Of a stretch of 14,054 nt of DNA, positions 7,788 to 13,295 are shown piece after piece. This DNA comes from Elusimicrobiota bacterium. GTDB taxonomy: Bacteria; Elusimicrobiota; Elusimicrobia; UBA1565; JACRDR01. A program made the translations under genes and the position numbers. The notes beneath the pieces were generated by a model that was not told the DNA's origin, searched no databases, and saw only the letters and a list, made by a program, of their open reading frames with translations. Position 1 is the first letter of the stretch. Each line of letters opens with the position of its first letter. The stretch is taken from NCBI GenBank assembly GCA_016207585.1, contig JACQPI010000117.1, positions 1-14,054 of the forward strand. Direction: 5' to 3'.

Positions 7788-7815
7788 TTGTATTTTACCA
7801 AAATAGCGCTAAAAT
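7788..7815 (+). promoter_or_regulatory. Sigma70-like promoter for the KimA-like transporter in a divergent gap
   Basis: TTGTAT (7788-7793), a 16-base spacer, TAAAAT (7810-7815); predicted start near 7822 and a leader of about 35 nt. On the opposite strand the bases 7797-7792 also read TAAAAT, placed only about 11 nt before the GTG of the amidase. The 8-bp palindrome TAGCGCTA (7804-7811) overlaps the plus-strand -10 box and could be an operator half of something larger. Confidence 0.5.
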
Positions 7816-7856
7816 CCTCCCCGGAAAAATGGTAGAGTCCTATCCCGTCCGCCGGC

Positions 7857-9839
7857 ATGTTTGAATTCCTAAAAAAGCTGCTTTTTGGGAAACCCCGGGA
7901 TATCAAAGACCCGCAGGTCTTCCGCCACATATCGCTGGTCGCCTTCCTGGCGTGGGTCGGGCTCGGTGCGGACGGCCTCTCCTCCTCAACCTACGGACCG
8001 GAGGAAACCTTCCGGATGCTGGGATCCCATCCGCACTTGGCGGTGATCTTGGCGGCCGCGATGATCGTGACGATCGCGGTCATCTCCTACGCCTACTCCC
8101 GCATCATCGAGTACTTCCCGCTCGGGGGGGGCGGCTACGTCATCGCGACCTCTCTATTAGGAAGACAGGCAGGCCTCGTCTCCGGCTCGGCCCTCCTGGT
8201 CGACTACATCCTGACGATCTCCGTCTCGATCGCGGCCGCCGCGGATGCCGCCTTCAGCCTTCTGCCGATCGAATACCAAGCCCTTAAGCTGCCGGTCGGG
8301 CTGTTTGCGATCGCGGGGCTCGCCCTGCTCAACCTGCGCGGAGTCAAGGAATCGGTCGAATTCCTCATGCCGGTCTTCCTCGTCTTCCTGGTGACGCATG
8401 CGGTCCTCATCGTGGGAGCGATCCTTCTCAATGCCGGGGATTTTCCTCAAGTCGGCAGGGAGATTCGGGCCGGTTTTCGCTCCGACCTCTCTACGATCGG
8501 GCTGTGGGGCATCCTGGCGCTTTGCCTGAGGGCCTACGCGTTCGGGTGCGGCACCTACACCGGAATCGAAGCGGTCTCCAACGGCTTGGCGATCATGCGC
8601 GAACCCAAAGTCGAGACCGGCAAAAAGACGATGCTGTATATGGCGACCTCCCTGGCGATCACCACCTCGGGGCTTATTTTGGCCTATCTGCTCCTCCACA
8701 TTAGCCCGGTGGAAGGCCGCACGATGAACGCCGCCTTAACCCAGGGTTTCGCGGATCGCCTATTCGGCCCAAGTTCGCAGATAGGATGGTGGTTTTTGAT
8801 CATCACGCTCTTAGCCGAAGCCCTGCTTCTCATCGTAGCGGCGCAAGCCGGCTTCATCGCCGGCCCGCGGGTCATGGCGAACATGGCCCTGGACTCGTGG
8901 CTTCCCAGGCGCCTGGCCAGCCTTTCGGACCGCCTGACGATCCAGGACGGAATTCTCATGATGTCCTTGGCCTCGGCCGCCACCATGTTCTACGCCAGAG
9001 GCCACACCGCGACCCTCGTCATCATGTACTCCATCAACGTGTTCATCACGTTCACGCTCAGCGAGACCTCCATGATTCGTTTTTTCATCCGCGACCGAGC
9101 CTCCTACGGAGACTGGAAGAAGAAAATCTCCATACACGTCGTGGGTTTTCTCATGTGCGCGACGATCCTGGTCATCAACCTCTACGAGAAATTCTTCGAA
9201 GGCGGATGGGTCACGATAGCGATCACGCTCAGTTTCATCGGCCTGTGCGCCCTGATCAAGAGGCACTACAACGCGGTTCGCGAAAATCTATCGCGCCTCG
9301 ATGAGATTTTGAGCAATCTGCCGCAGGAGCCCTCCCGGTCGGCGCCGGCCCTCGACCCGAAAGCTCCCACCGCCATCCTCCTGGTGGGAGGCTACGGCGG
9401 ACTAGGGATGCACTCTTTATTCACTATTCAGAAGCTTTTCCCCAACTATTTCAAGAATTTTATTTTCGTATCGATCGGAGTGGTCGATTCGGCCGTTTTT
9501 AAGGAAGAGGGGGTGGTCGCGGACGTGAGCCGGCACACCCGCGAGCTCCTGAACCGCTATATGGAATCGGCCAGACGCCTGGGACTCCCCGCCGACTCGC
9601 GAATGGCGGTCAGCACAGACGTCCTGGACGAAGCGGACCGCCTATGCCAGGAAATCGCGCGGGAATACCCGCGCTCCCTCATCTTCTGCGGGAAGCTGAT
9701 CTTCCAGAAGGAAACTCTCTTCGACCGTTTCCTCCATAACGATACCGCCTACGGGCTGCAGCGCCGGCTGCAATTCTCGGGGCTTAACGCGATGGTGCTG
9801 CCCGTGCGCGTTCTCTCCCCGACCCCCCAGGCCGCTTGA
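7857..9839 (+). CDS. APC-superfamily permease, KimA/YdaO-like potassium transporter
   Basis: 660 residues: about 12 hydrophobic segments up to residue 465, then a soluble cytoplasmic domain (about 470-660). The first residues (MFEFLKKLLFGKP) match the amphipathic start of KimA-type proteins and support this ATG despite the lack of a good ribosome site. Family-type signatures include D39-GLSSSTYG (compare DALSSVAYG in Bacillus KimA), FPLGGGGYV (87-95), LLVDYILTISVSI (113-125, with D116, Y117, T120, S124 at positions aligning with the ion-binding region of KimA) and GCGTYTGIEAVSN. The soluble part has a VGGYGGLGMHS loop and a LHN motif near the end, as in KimA. The likely role is proton-coupled K+ uptake across the inner membrane, possibly controlled by c-di-AMP as in Bacillus. 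Ion choice is inferred from family resemblance; an amino acid substrate cannot be excluded. Confidence 0.85.
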   Translation: MFEFLKKLLFGKPRDIKDPQVFRHISLVAFLAWVGLGADGLSSSTYGPEETFRMLGSHPHLAVILAAAMIVTIAVISYAYSRIIEYFPLGGGGYVIATSLLGRQAGLVSGSALLVDYILTISVSIAAAADAAFSLLPIEYQALKLPVGLFAIAGLALLNLRGVKESVEFLMPVFLVFLVTHAVLIVGAILLNAGDFPQVGREIRAGFRSDLSTIGLWGILALCLRAYAFGCGTYTGIEAVSNGLAIMREPKVETGKKTMLYMATSLAITTSGLILAYLLLHISPVEGRTMNAALTQGFADRLFGPSSQIGWWFLIITLLAEALLLIVAAQAGFIAGPRVMANMALDSWLPRRLASLSDRLTIQDGILMMSLASAATMFYARGHTATLVIMYSINVFITFTLSETSMIRFFIRDRASYGDWKKKISIHVVGFLMCATILVINLYEKFFEGGWVTIAITLSFIGLCALIKRHYNAVRENLSRLDEILSNLPQEPSRSAPALDPKAPTAILLVGGYGGLGMHSLFTIQKLFPNYFKNFIFVSIGVVDSAVFKEEGVVADVSRHTRELLNRYMESARRLGLPADSRMAVSTDVLDEADRLCQEIAREYPRSLIFCGKLIFQKETLFDRFLHNDTAYGLQRRLQFSGLNAMVLPVRVLSPTPQAA

Positions 9840-9846
9840 CGGCGCC

Positions 9847-10152
9847 TCACACAGCGACGAAAACTTCGCCGTTTTCAACCTTGCTGGGATAGGAGCGGAT
9901 GCGGATATCGGGGTTGCGGGCGTGTGCCCCGGTCGTCACGTCGTATTGCCACCCATGCCAGGGGCAGGTCACCAGATTGCCATCGAGCGATCCTTCCCCT
10001 AACGGCCCTCCACGATGCGGGCAAGTATCGTCGAGCGCATAAAACCGTCCTCCCAGATTGAATATCGCGATCTTGCGGCCTTCCAACTCCACCGTTCTCC
10101 CGCTCCCGGAGGGGATTTCCGAAGCTCGAGCCGCGCGCGCCCATTTTTCCAT
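9847..10152 (-). CDS. Small Rieske [2Fe-2S] ferredoxin (NirD / dioxygenase-ferredoxin type)
   Basis: 101 residues from the ATG at 10152, a length typical of stand-alone Rieske ferredoxins. The cluster ligands are complete: C44-P-H46 (CPHRGGPL) and C63-P-W-H66 (CPWHGWQYD). The start EKWARAARASEIPSGSG followed by EGRKIAIFNLGGRFYALDD is the usual beginning of this family, so a longer reading frame back to 10239 is not used. It has no signal peptide or membrane anchor and should be a soluble electron carrier, either serving an oxygenase or resembling the small subunit of nitrite reductase. No oxygenase, reductase or nitrite reductase large subunit lies nearby, so its partner is unknown. The stop is only 7 bp from the convergent transporter stop. 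No clear Shine-Dalgarno is present. Confidence 0.92.
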   Translation of the reverse strand: MEKWARAARASEIPSGSGRTVELEGRKIAIFNLGGRFYALDDTCPHRGGPLGEGSLDGNLVTCPWHGWQYDVTTGAHARNPDIRIRSYPSKVENGEVFVAV

Positions 10153-10181
10153 GGATTGCCGTGTTATACCGGCCGCCGAGG

Positions 10182-10202
10182 CCCAGGATAGAAATATCCG
10201 GG
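10182..10202 (+). other. Stem-loop with GAAA tetraloop in the Rieske/ABC divergent gap
   Basis: CCC-(A)-GGATA-GAAA-TATCC-GGG: eight base pairs with one bulged A and a GNRA tetraloop when read on the plus strand. The loop sense suggests an RNA element in the leader of the ABC exporter gene (ATG 10238), rather than of the Rieske gene. The fold is read by eye; no RNA family is recognised. Confidence 0.4.
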
Positions 10203-10237
10203 ACCGCGGCGCAAGGGATTTGTTAAAATTCATAATC

Positions 10238-11992
10238 ATGCGGGCCGATACGGCCCCCTCGATGCGTTCGATTCGCCGGCTGCTCCCCTATCTCAAACCC
10301 TGCCGCAGCCGGCTTTTGCAGGCATGCGCCCTCATGCTCTGCGTCGCCGCCTTCAACGGGGCGACCCCCTGGCTGCTGCAGCCGATCGTGGATCAGGCGC
10401 TCATCCTCAAGAACCCCGGCGTCCTTAATCTGGCCGCGGCGCTCATACCGGTCGTCTTCCTGGTCAAACTCATCTTGTTGTATACCCAAGCCTACCTGAC
10501 GAGCTATATCGGACAGAAAACCGCCATGGACCTGCGCGGCGATATATTTCGCCGGCTCCACGGGCTTTCGGCCGATTTCTATTGGAGACACCGCTCGGGC
10601 GACATCTTATCCCGGATCACCAACGACCTCAACGCGCTCCAATCCGGCCTGCAGTTCATCCCTTTATACGCGGTCCGGGATTCCATGACCGTCCTGGTCC
10701 TCATCGGCGTCCTCTTCCATCTCCACTGGAAATTCGCGCTGCTCGCCCTCACCGGCGGCCCGGTCGCCGCGCTCTTTCTTTCCCGGCTCGGGAGGAAATT
10801 GCGGGAGGCGGGGCGGCAATCGCAAGGCGTCATGGGAGAGATTTACCAGCGCTTCCACGAAAGCCTGCAGGGCATGACGGTCATCAAGGCCTTCAACTAC
10901 GAAGAGGGCGCCATCCAGCGCTTCCGCCGGGAGAACTCGGCTTTCTTCGGCCATATCATGCGCTATCTGCGCGCGACGGCGCTGTCCGCGCCGTTGATGG
11001 AGTTCCTGGGAAGCCTCATCCTGGGCGCGCTTCTTTATTTCGGAGGCCGCGAGATACTTCGAGGCACGCTGACGCCCGGCGGTTTTTTCGCCTTTCTGGG
11101 CTGCTTCTTCTCGGCCTACTCTCCGATCAAGAATCTCGCCGCCATGAATTCCTCCCTTCAGATGTCGCTGGCCTGCGCCGACAGGATATTCATGATCCTG
11201 GATGCGCGCCCCACCGTTGCGGACGTCGCCGCGCCGGTCCCCTTTGCGCCCCCGAGGCGCGGCATCGTCTTCGAGGGGGTTTGTTTCCGCTATCCGGAGC
11301 GCGAACAGGACGCGCTGGGAAGGCTCGACTGGGTGATCGAGCCGGGCGAGCATGTCGGAATCGTCGGCCCCAGCGGCTCCGGAAAATCCACGTTGATCCA
11401 TCTGCTGCTGCGCTTCTTCGATCCGACGCAAGGCCGCATCCTGGTGGACGGCGAGGACTTAAGAAGCTTCTCCGTGCGATCCGTCCGGGATCATATCGGC
11501 CTGGTCACGCAGGAGCCCTTTCTTTTCGAGGGGGCCGTCGGCGACAATGTCGCGATGGGGCGCCCCCGCGCCTGCGAGAAGGAGATTCTTGAGGCGCTCG
11601 AAAACGCGGACGCACGGCGTTTCGTCGAAAGCCTCCCCGGGGGACTCCATGCCTCGGTAGGGGAGCGCGGGGCGAAGCTGTCGGGGGGCCAGAGGCAGCG
11701 CATCGCGCTCGCCCGGGCGATCCTGCGCGATCCCCCCATCCTGCTCTTGGATGAGGCCACCTCGAATTTGGACGCGGAAAGCGAGATGAGCATCCAGAGG
11801 GCCATCGAGAGGCTCTCGGGCAAGCGCATCATCCTTCAAATCGCGCACCGCCTCCACACCATCCGAAGCGCGGACCGAATCATCGTGCTCAGCGGCGGGA
11901 AGATCACGGAATCGGGCTCGCACCAGGACCTGATGAGCCGGCGCGGGCTCTACGCCTATCTTTCGCAGCTGCAGGAGATTGAGCCAGCCTAG
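10238..11992 (+). CDS. MsbA-like ABC exporter (fused transmembrane and ATPase domains)
   Basis: 584 residues from ATG 10238, close to the usual size of MsbA-type half-transporters (about 580). The frame remains open back to 10058, but that part lies antisense to the Rieske gene; ATG 10262 is an alternative start. The N-terminal half is the six-helix exporter domain, with RRLLPYLKPCRSRL leading into helix 1, FYWRHRSGDILSRITND (114-130), and the coupling-helix region near QGMTVIKAFNYE (211-222). The nucleotide-binding domain has Walker A GPSGSGKST (377-385), Q-loop Q425, signature LSGGQRQRIALARA (481-494), Walker B ILLLDE (501-506) and H-loop H537, so a homodimer should be ATP-active. The likely substrate is a lipid such as lipid A core, or a drug; no lipid A gene is adjacent to confirm it. 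No clear Shine-Dalgarno precedes either start. Confidence 0.9.
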   Translation: MRADTAPSMRSIRRLLPYLKPCRSRLLQACALMLCVAAFNGATPWLLQPIVDQALILKNPGVLNLAAALIPVVFLVKLILLYTQAYLTSYIGQKTAMDLRGDIFRRLHGLSADFYWRHRSGDILSRITNDLNALQSGLQFIPLYAVRDSMTVLVLIGVLFHLHWKFALLALTGGPVAALFLSRLGRKLREAGRQSQGVMGEIYQRFHESLQGMTVIKAFNYEEGAIQRFRRENSAFFGHIMRYLRATALSAPLMEFLGSLILGALLYFGGREILRGTLTPGGFFAFLGCFFSAYSPIKNLAAMNSSLQMSLACADRIFMILDARPTVADVAAPVPFAPPRRGIVFEGVCFRYPEREQDALGRLDWVIEPGEHVGIVGPSGSGKSTLIHLLLRFFDPTQGRILVDGEDLRSFSVRSVRDHIGLVTQEPFLFEGAVGDNVAMGRPRACEKEILEALENADARRFVESLPGGLHASVGERGAKLSGGQRQRIALARAILRDPPILLLDEATSNLDAESEMSIQRAIERLSGKRIILQIAHRLHTIRSADRIIVLSGGKITESGSHQDLMSRRGLYAYLSQLQEIEPA

Positions 11993-12008
11993 CGCCCAGA
12001 GAACCAAA

Positions 12009-12701
12009 TCACTGCACGACCAGGGGATCGTTCGGAGCGGTACCTTCCTCAGCGGGACGCTCCTCGCGAGCGGAATTCGAAGGACCGCCCTCCGCGCCCC
12101 GCGAGTCCAATTTCAACCAACCCGCCCGTTGCGCCTGCCATTGGGCATAGGCGTCGTTGGCTAAGGCCGCGCGGCCCTGTTCCGTTTCCATTTCGAAATC
12201 TTTCAAGCGGGACTGCCTCTGGGCAAAAAATTCCTGCATCTTGCGCTGCTGCTTGTCCTCGAAAGATTTGATTTGGGTGACCTGCAGTTTCTCGAAGTCG
12301 GACAACGCGCTCTCGCGGTCCTTCCCGTCCAGGGAGGCCAGGGATTCCAGCGTGTCCAGGCGCTGGCGCGCGATGCGCACCTCGAACAGGCTGCGTTCCT
12401 CGAAAACCTTGCTCCAAAACCCGGTCCATAGTTCCGTCTCCCGCGCCATAAAGTCCATACGAGCCTTGTGGTCGCGCTCCAGCTGCGCCTGCCGCTTGCG
12501 CAAGAACTCCTCCAGGCGCGCCTGCAGGGTATTGCCGCCGTGTTTCGCCTTGGTCAACGCGGGGCGCGCCGCGGCGGGCGCCGCACGGCGGCCTTTTGCC
12601 GCTTTCCGGCGGCTTGGGGAATCCTGGGAGCGCGACCAGAGCGTGCCCGCCGGGGAAAGGAGCAAAACGCACAAAAACGCGACCCACAATTTCTTGGACA
12701 T
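12009..12701 (-). CDS. Exported coiled-coil protein of unknown function
   Basis: 230 residues from ATG 12701, with a strong GGAGG site four bases upstream (12706-12710). A signal peptide covers MSKKLWVAFLCVLLLSPAG and probably ends near residue 20-25. Residues 26-50 are basic and Ala/Pro-rich. Residues about 55-195 are almost uninterrupted charged helix, rich in E, K, R and Q, with heptad-like spacing (LEEFLRKRQAQLERDHKARM, FEDKQQRKMQEFF, QRQSRLKDFEMETEQGR). The last 35 residues are acidic, polar and low-complexity. There are no cysteines in the mature part and no enzyme motif. A periplasmic structural or chaperone-like protein is possible (a Skp-like general shape), but this is only a shape argument. 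Its stop is 16 bp from the stop of the convergent ABC gene. Confidence 0.8.
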   Translation of the reverse strand: MSKKLWVAFLCVLLLSPAGTLWSRSQDSPSRRKAAKGRRAAPAAARPALTKAKHGGNTLQARLEEFLRKRQAQLERDHKARMDFMARETELWTGFWSKVFEERSLFEVRIARQRLDTLESLASLDGKDRESALSDFEKLQVTQIKSFEDKQQRKMQEFFAQRQSRLKDFEMETEQGRAALANDAYAQWQAQRAGWLKLDSRGAEGGPSNSAREERPAEEGTAPNDPLVVQ

Positions 12702-12728
12702 GAGACCTCCGGTGACTCGGCGACCGAT

Positions 12729-12762
12729 ATTCTACAACATCCGTTTTACAATTCGATTACAA
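12729..12762 (-). promoter_or_regulatory. -10 box and spaced direct repeat upstream of the coiled-coil gene
   Basis: On the minus strand TAGAAT (plus 12729-12734) lies 27 bases before the ATG and could be a -10 box; the -35 position at 17 bp (ATCGAA) is poor. Further upstream TTGTAA occurs twice exactly 11 bp apart (plus 12746-12751 and 12757-12762), one helical turn, which would suit an activator. Weak but coherent. Confidence 0.35.
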
Positions 12763-12765
12763 GTT

Positions 12766-12800
12766 AAAATGGGAAATCCCCTCATCGGGGATTTCCCATT
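12766..12800 (-). terminator. Intrinsic terminator-like hairpin, minus strand
   Basis: AATGGGAAATCCCC (12768-12781) and GGGGATTTCCCATT (12787-12800) form a perfect 14-bp dyad around the 5-base loop 12782-12786. On the minus strand it is followed by a run of four T (12769-12766, two of them in the stem), then AACTT. On the plus strand it is followed by CCCGGG, so termination is expected mainly for minus-strand transcripts. The T run is short, so efficiency may be partial. Confidence 0.6.
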
Positions 12801-12856
12801 CCCGGGCCGAGGCCCGTGGAGGTTGTTTAGGTAGCCCGCCCAAGCGGGGTCCCTGT
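12766..12856 (-). ncRNA. Candidate small RNA of about 91 nt (or an attenuated leader)
   Basis: On the minus strand a promoter (12863-12891) predicts a start at A12856. Transcription would run through hairpin 1, CCCGC-UUGG-GCGGG (12848-12835). An 18-nt unpaired stretch follows, CUACCUAAACAACCUCCA (12834-12817), then hairpin 2, CGGGC-CUCG-GCCCG (12816-12803). It ends in a 14-bp terminator hairpin with a short U run (12800-12766). The single-stranded ACCUCC is complementary to Shine-Dalgarno sequences, including GGAGGU directly before the downstream coiled-coil gene (12705-12710). No known family (6S, SRP, tmRNA, cobalamin riboswitch) is matched. It could be a trans-acting small RNA, or a terminated leader of the 12701 gene. 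All parts are read directly; existence of the transcript is inferred. Confidence 0.5.
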
Positions 12857-12862
12857 GGGTGG

Positions 12863-12891
12863 GATATACCCCCAATTCGCCGGCAGGTCAA
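12863..12891 (-). promoter_or_regulatory. Sigma70-like promoter for the candidate small RNA
   Basis: Read on the minus strand: TTGACC (plus 12886-12891), an exact 17-base spacer, TATATC (plus 12863-12868). The hexamers match the consensus at five and four positions respectively. The predicted start is A12856, and the transcript reaches the 12766-12800 terminator after about 91 nt. Confidence 0.5.
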
Positions 12892-13193
12892 GACCCAATT
12901 TTTAAGGGACCATTATTCCATATATTATCTTCTATTGTTTTTAAATACTATGTTGTTGTTTTTACAACAGCATATCTAAATCAGCCCCCGCCGCCGCCTC
13001 GTGCCTCTCGTCGACAATCGCCCGTCCTGAACGCACCCGCCCGGCGGGTCGCGCCGGCATCTACATCACCGCACAAATCCGACGAGTCCATATTTTATCA
13101 TCTACCGGTGAATACCTGGATCGTTTGCGCTGCTACTATGGGTCATAGGACCTATTATGCTTTGGGACCAATGGGCCTGTTCCGTCTTAAAAT
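12892..13193. other. Non-coding stretch with an AT-rich island
   Basis: No convincing gene is present. Bases 12901-12980 contain only 19 G or C in 80, in sharp contrast to the surroundings, and include a small TGTTGT/ACAACA hairpin (12951-12969). A GC-rich part follows, with the dyad ACCCGCC-C-GGCGGGT (13035-13049). Bases 13080-13193 are again AT-rich and lead into the nrdJ promoter. The region could be regulatory DNA, a decayed gene or the footprint of past insertion; nothing identifiable remains. Confidence 0.4.
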
Positions 13194-13222
13194 TTGACAA
13201 GAATAAGGGTGGATGTTACACT
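13194..13222 (+). promoter_or_regulatory. Strong sigma70-type promoter for nrdJ
   Basis: A perfect TTGACA (13194-13199), exact 17-base spacer, TACACT (13217-13222), preceded by the AT-rich stretch TCTTAAAATT that could act as an UP element. It is the best promoter match in the window. The predicted start is near 13229, giving a leader of about 67 nt. No NrdR-box pair is recognised around it. Confidence 0.75.
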
Positions 13223-13227
13223 TATGC

Positions 13228-13270
13228 GCGCGATGAGCAGGTCGCGCCCTGCCGCGAATACGCGCGCAGG
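13228..13270 (+). promoter_or_regulatory. Two tandem hairpins in the nrdJ leader
   Basis: Hairpin A is GCGCGA (13228-13233) pairing with TCGCGC (13242-13247), loop of 8. Hairpin B follows directly: CCTGCCGCG (13248-13256), tetraloop AATA (13257-13260), CGCG-C-GCAGG (13261-13270), nine pairs with one bulged C. The predicted ribosome site GAGG (13282-13285) lies 11 bases after hairpin B and stays free. The leader is too short for, and lacks the B12 box of, a cobalamin riboswitch. Confidence 0.45.
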
Positions 13271-13295
13271 ATCCCGGCAATGAGGTCTCGACACC

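Noticed and set aside
7816..7856. A c-di-AMP (ydaO) riboswitch before the KimA-like gene
   Set aside because: The gap is far too short for this large riboswitch and its core is absent.
8127..8135. Long G run in the transporter gene as a possible frameshift or phase-variation tract
   Set aside because: It encodes the expected glycine motif (LGGGGY), and the frame continues intact to the normal end of the protein.
10058..10237. N-terminal extension of the ABC exporter
   Set aside because: It is antisense to the conserved Rieske gene and is not needed for an MsbA-length protein.
12840..12900. Resemblance of the plus strand (AAGCGGGGTCCCTG) to part of 6S RNA
   Set aside because: The match is a few bases only, the long 6S stem and central bubble are missing, and promoter and terminator evidence point to the minus strand.
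12981..13091. A 36-residue minus-strand ORF ending in a glycine run, in the intergenic region
   Set aside because: Short, low-complexity end, no ribosome site and no promoter; chance ORFs of this size are common in GC-rich DNA.
12859..13197. A 112-residue plus-strand ORF through the AT-rich island
   Set aside because: The protein changes character abruptly along its length, has no start signals, and overlaps both the small RNA promoter and the nrdJ -35 box.
13200..13295. A cobalamin riboswitch before the B12-dependent reductase
   Set aside because: The leader from the strong promoter is only about 67 nt and I see no B12 box or long multi-branched fold.
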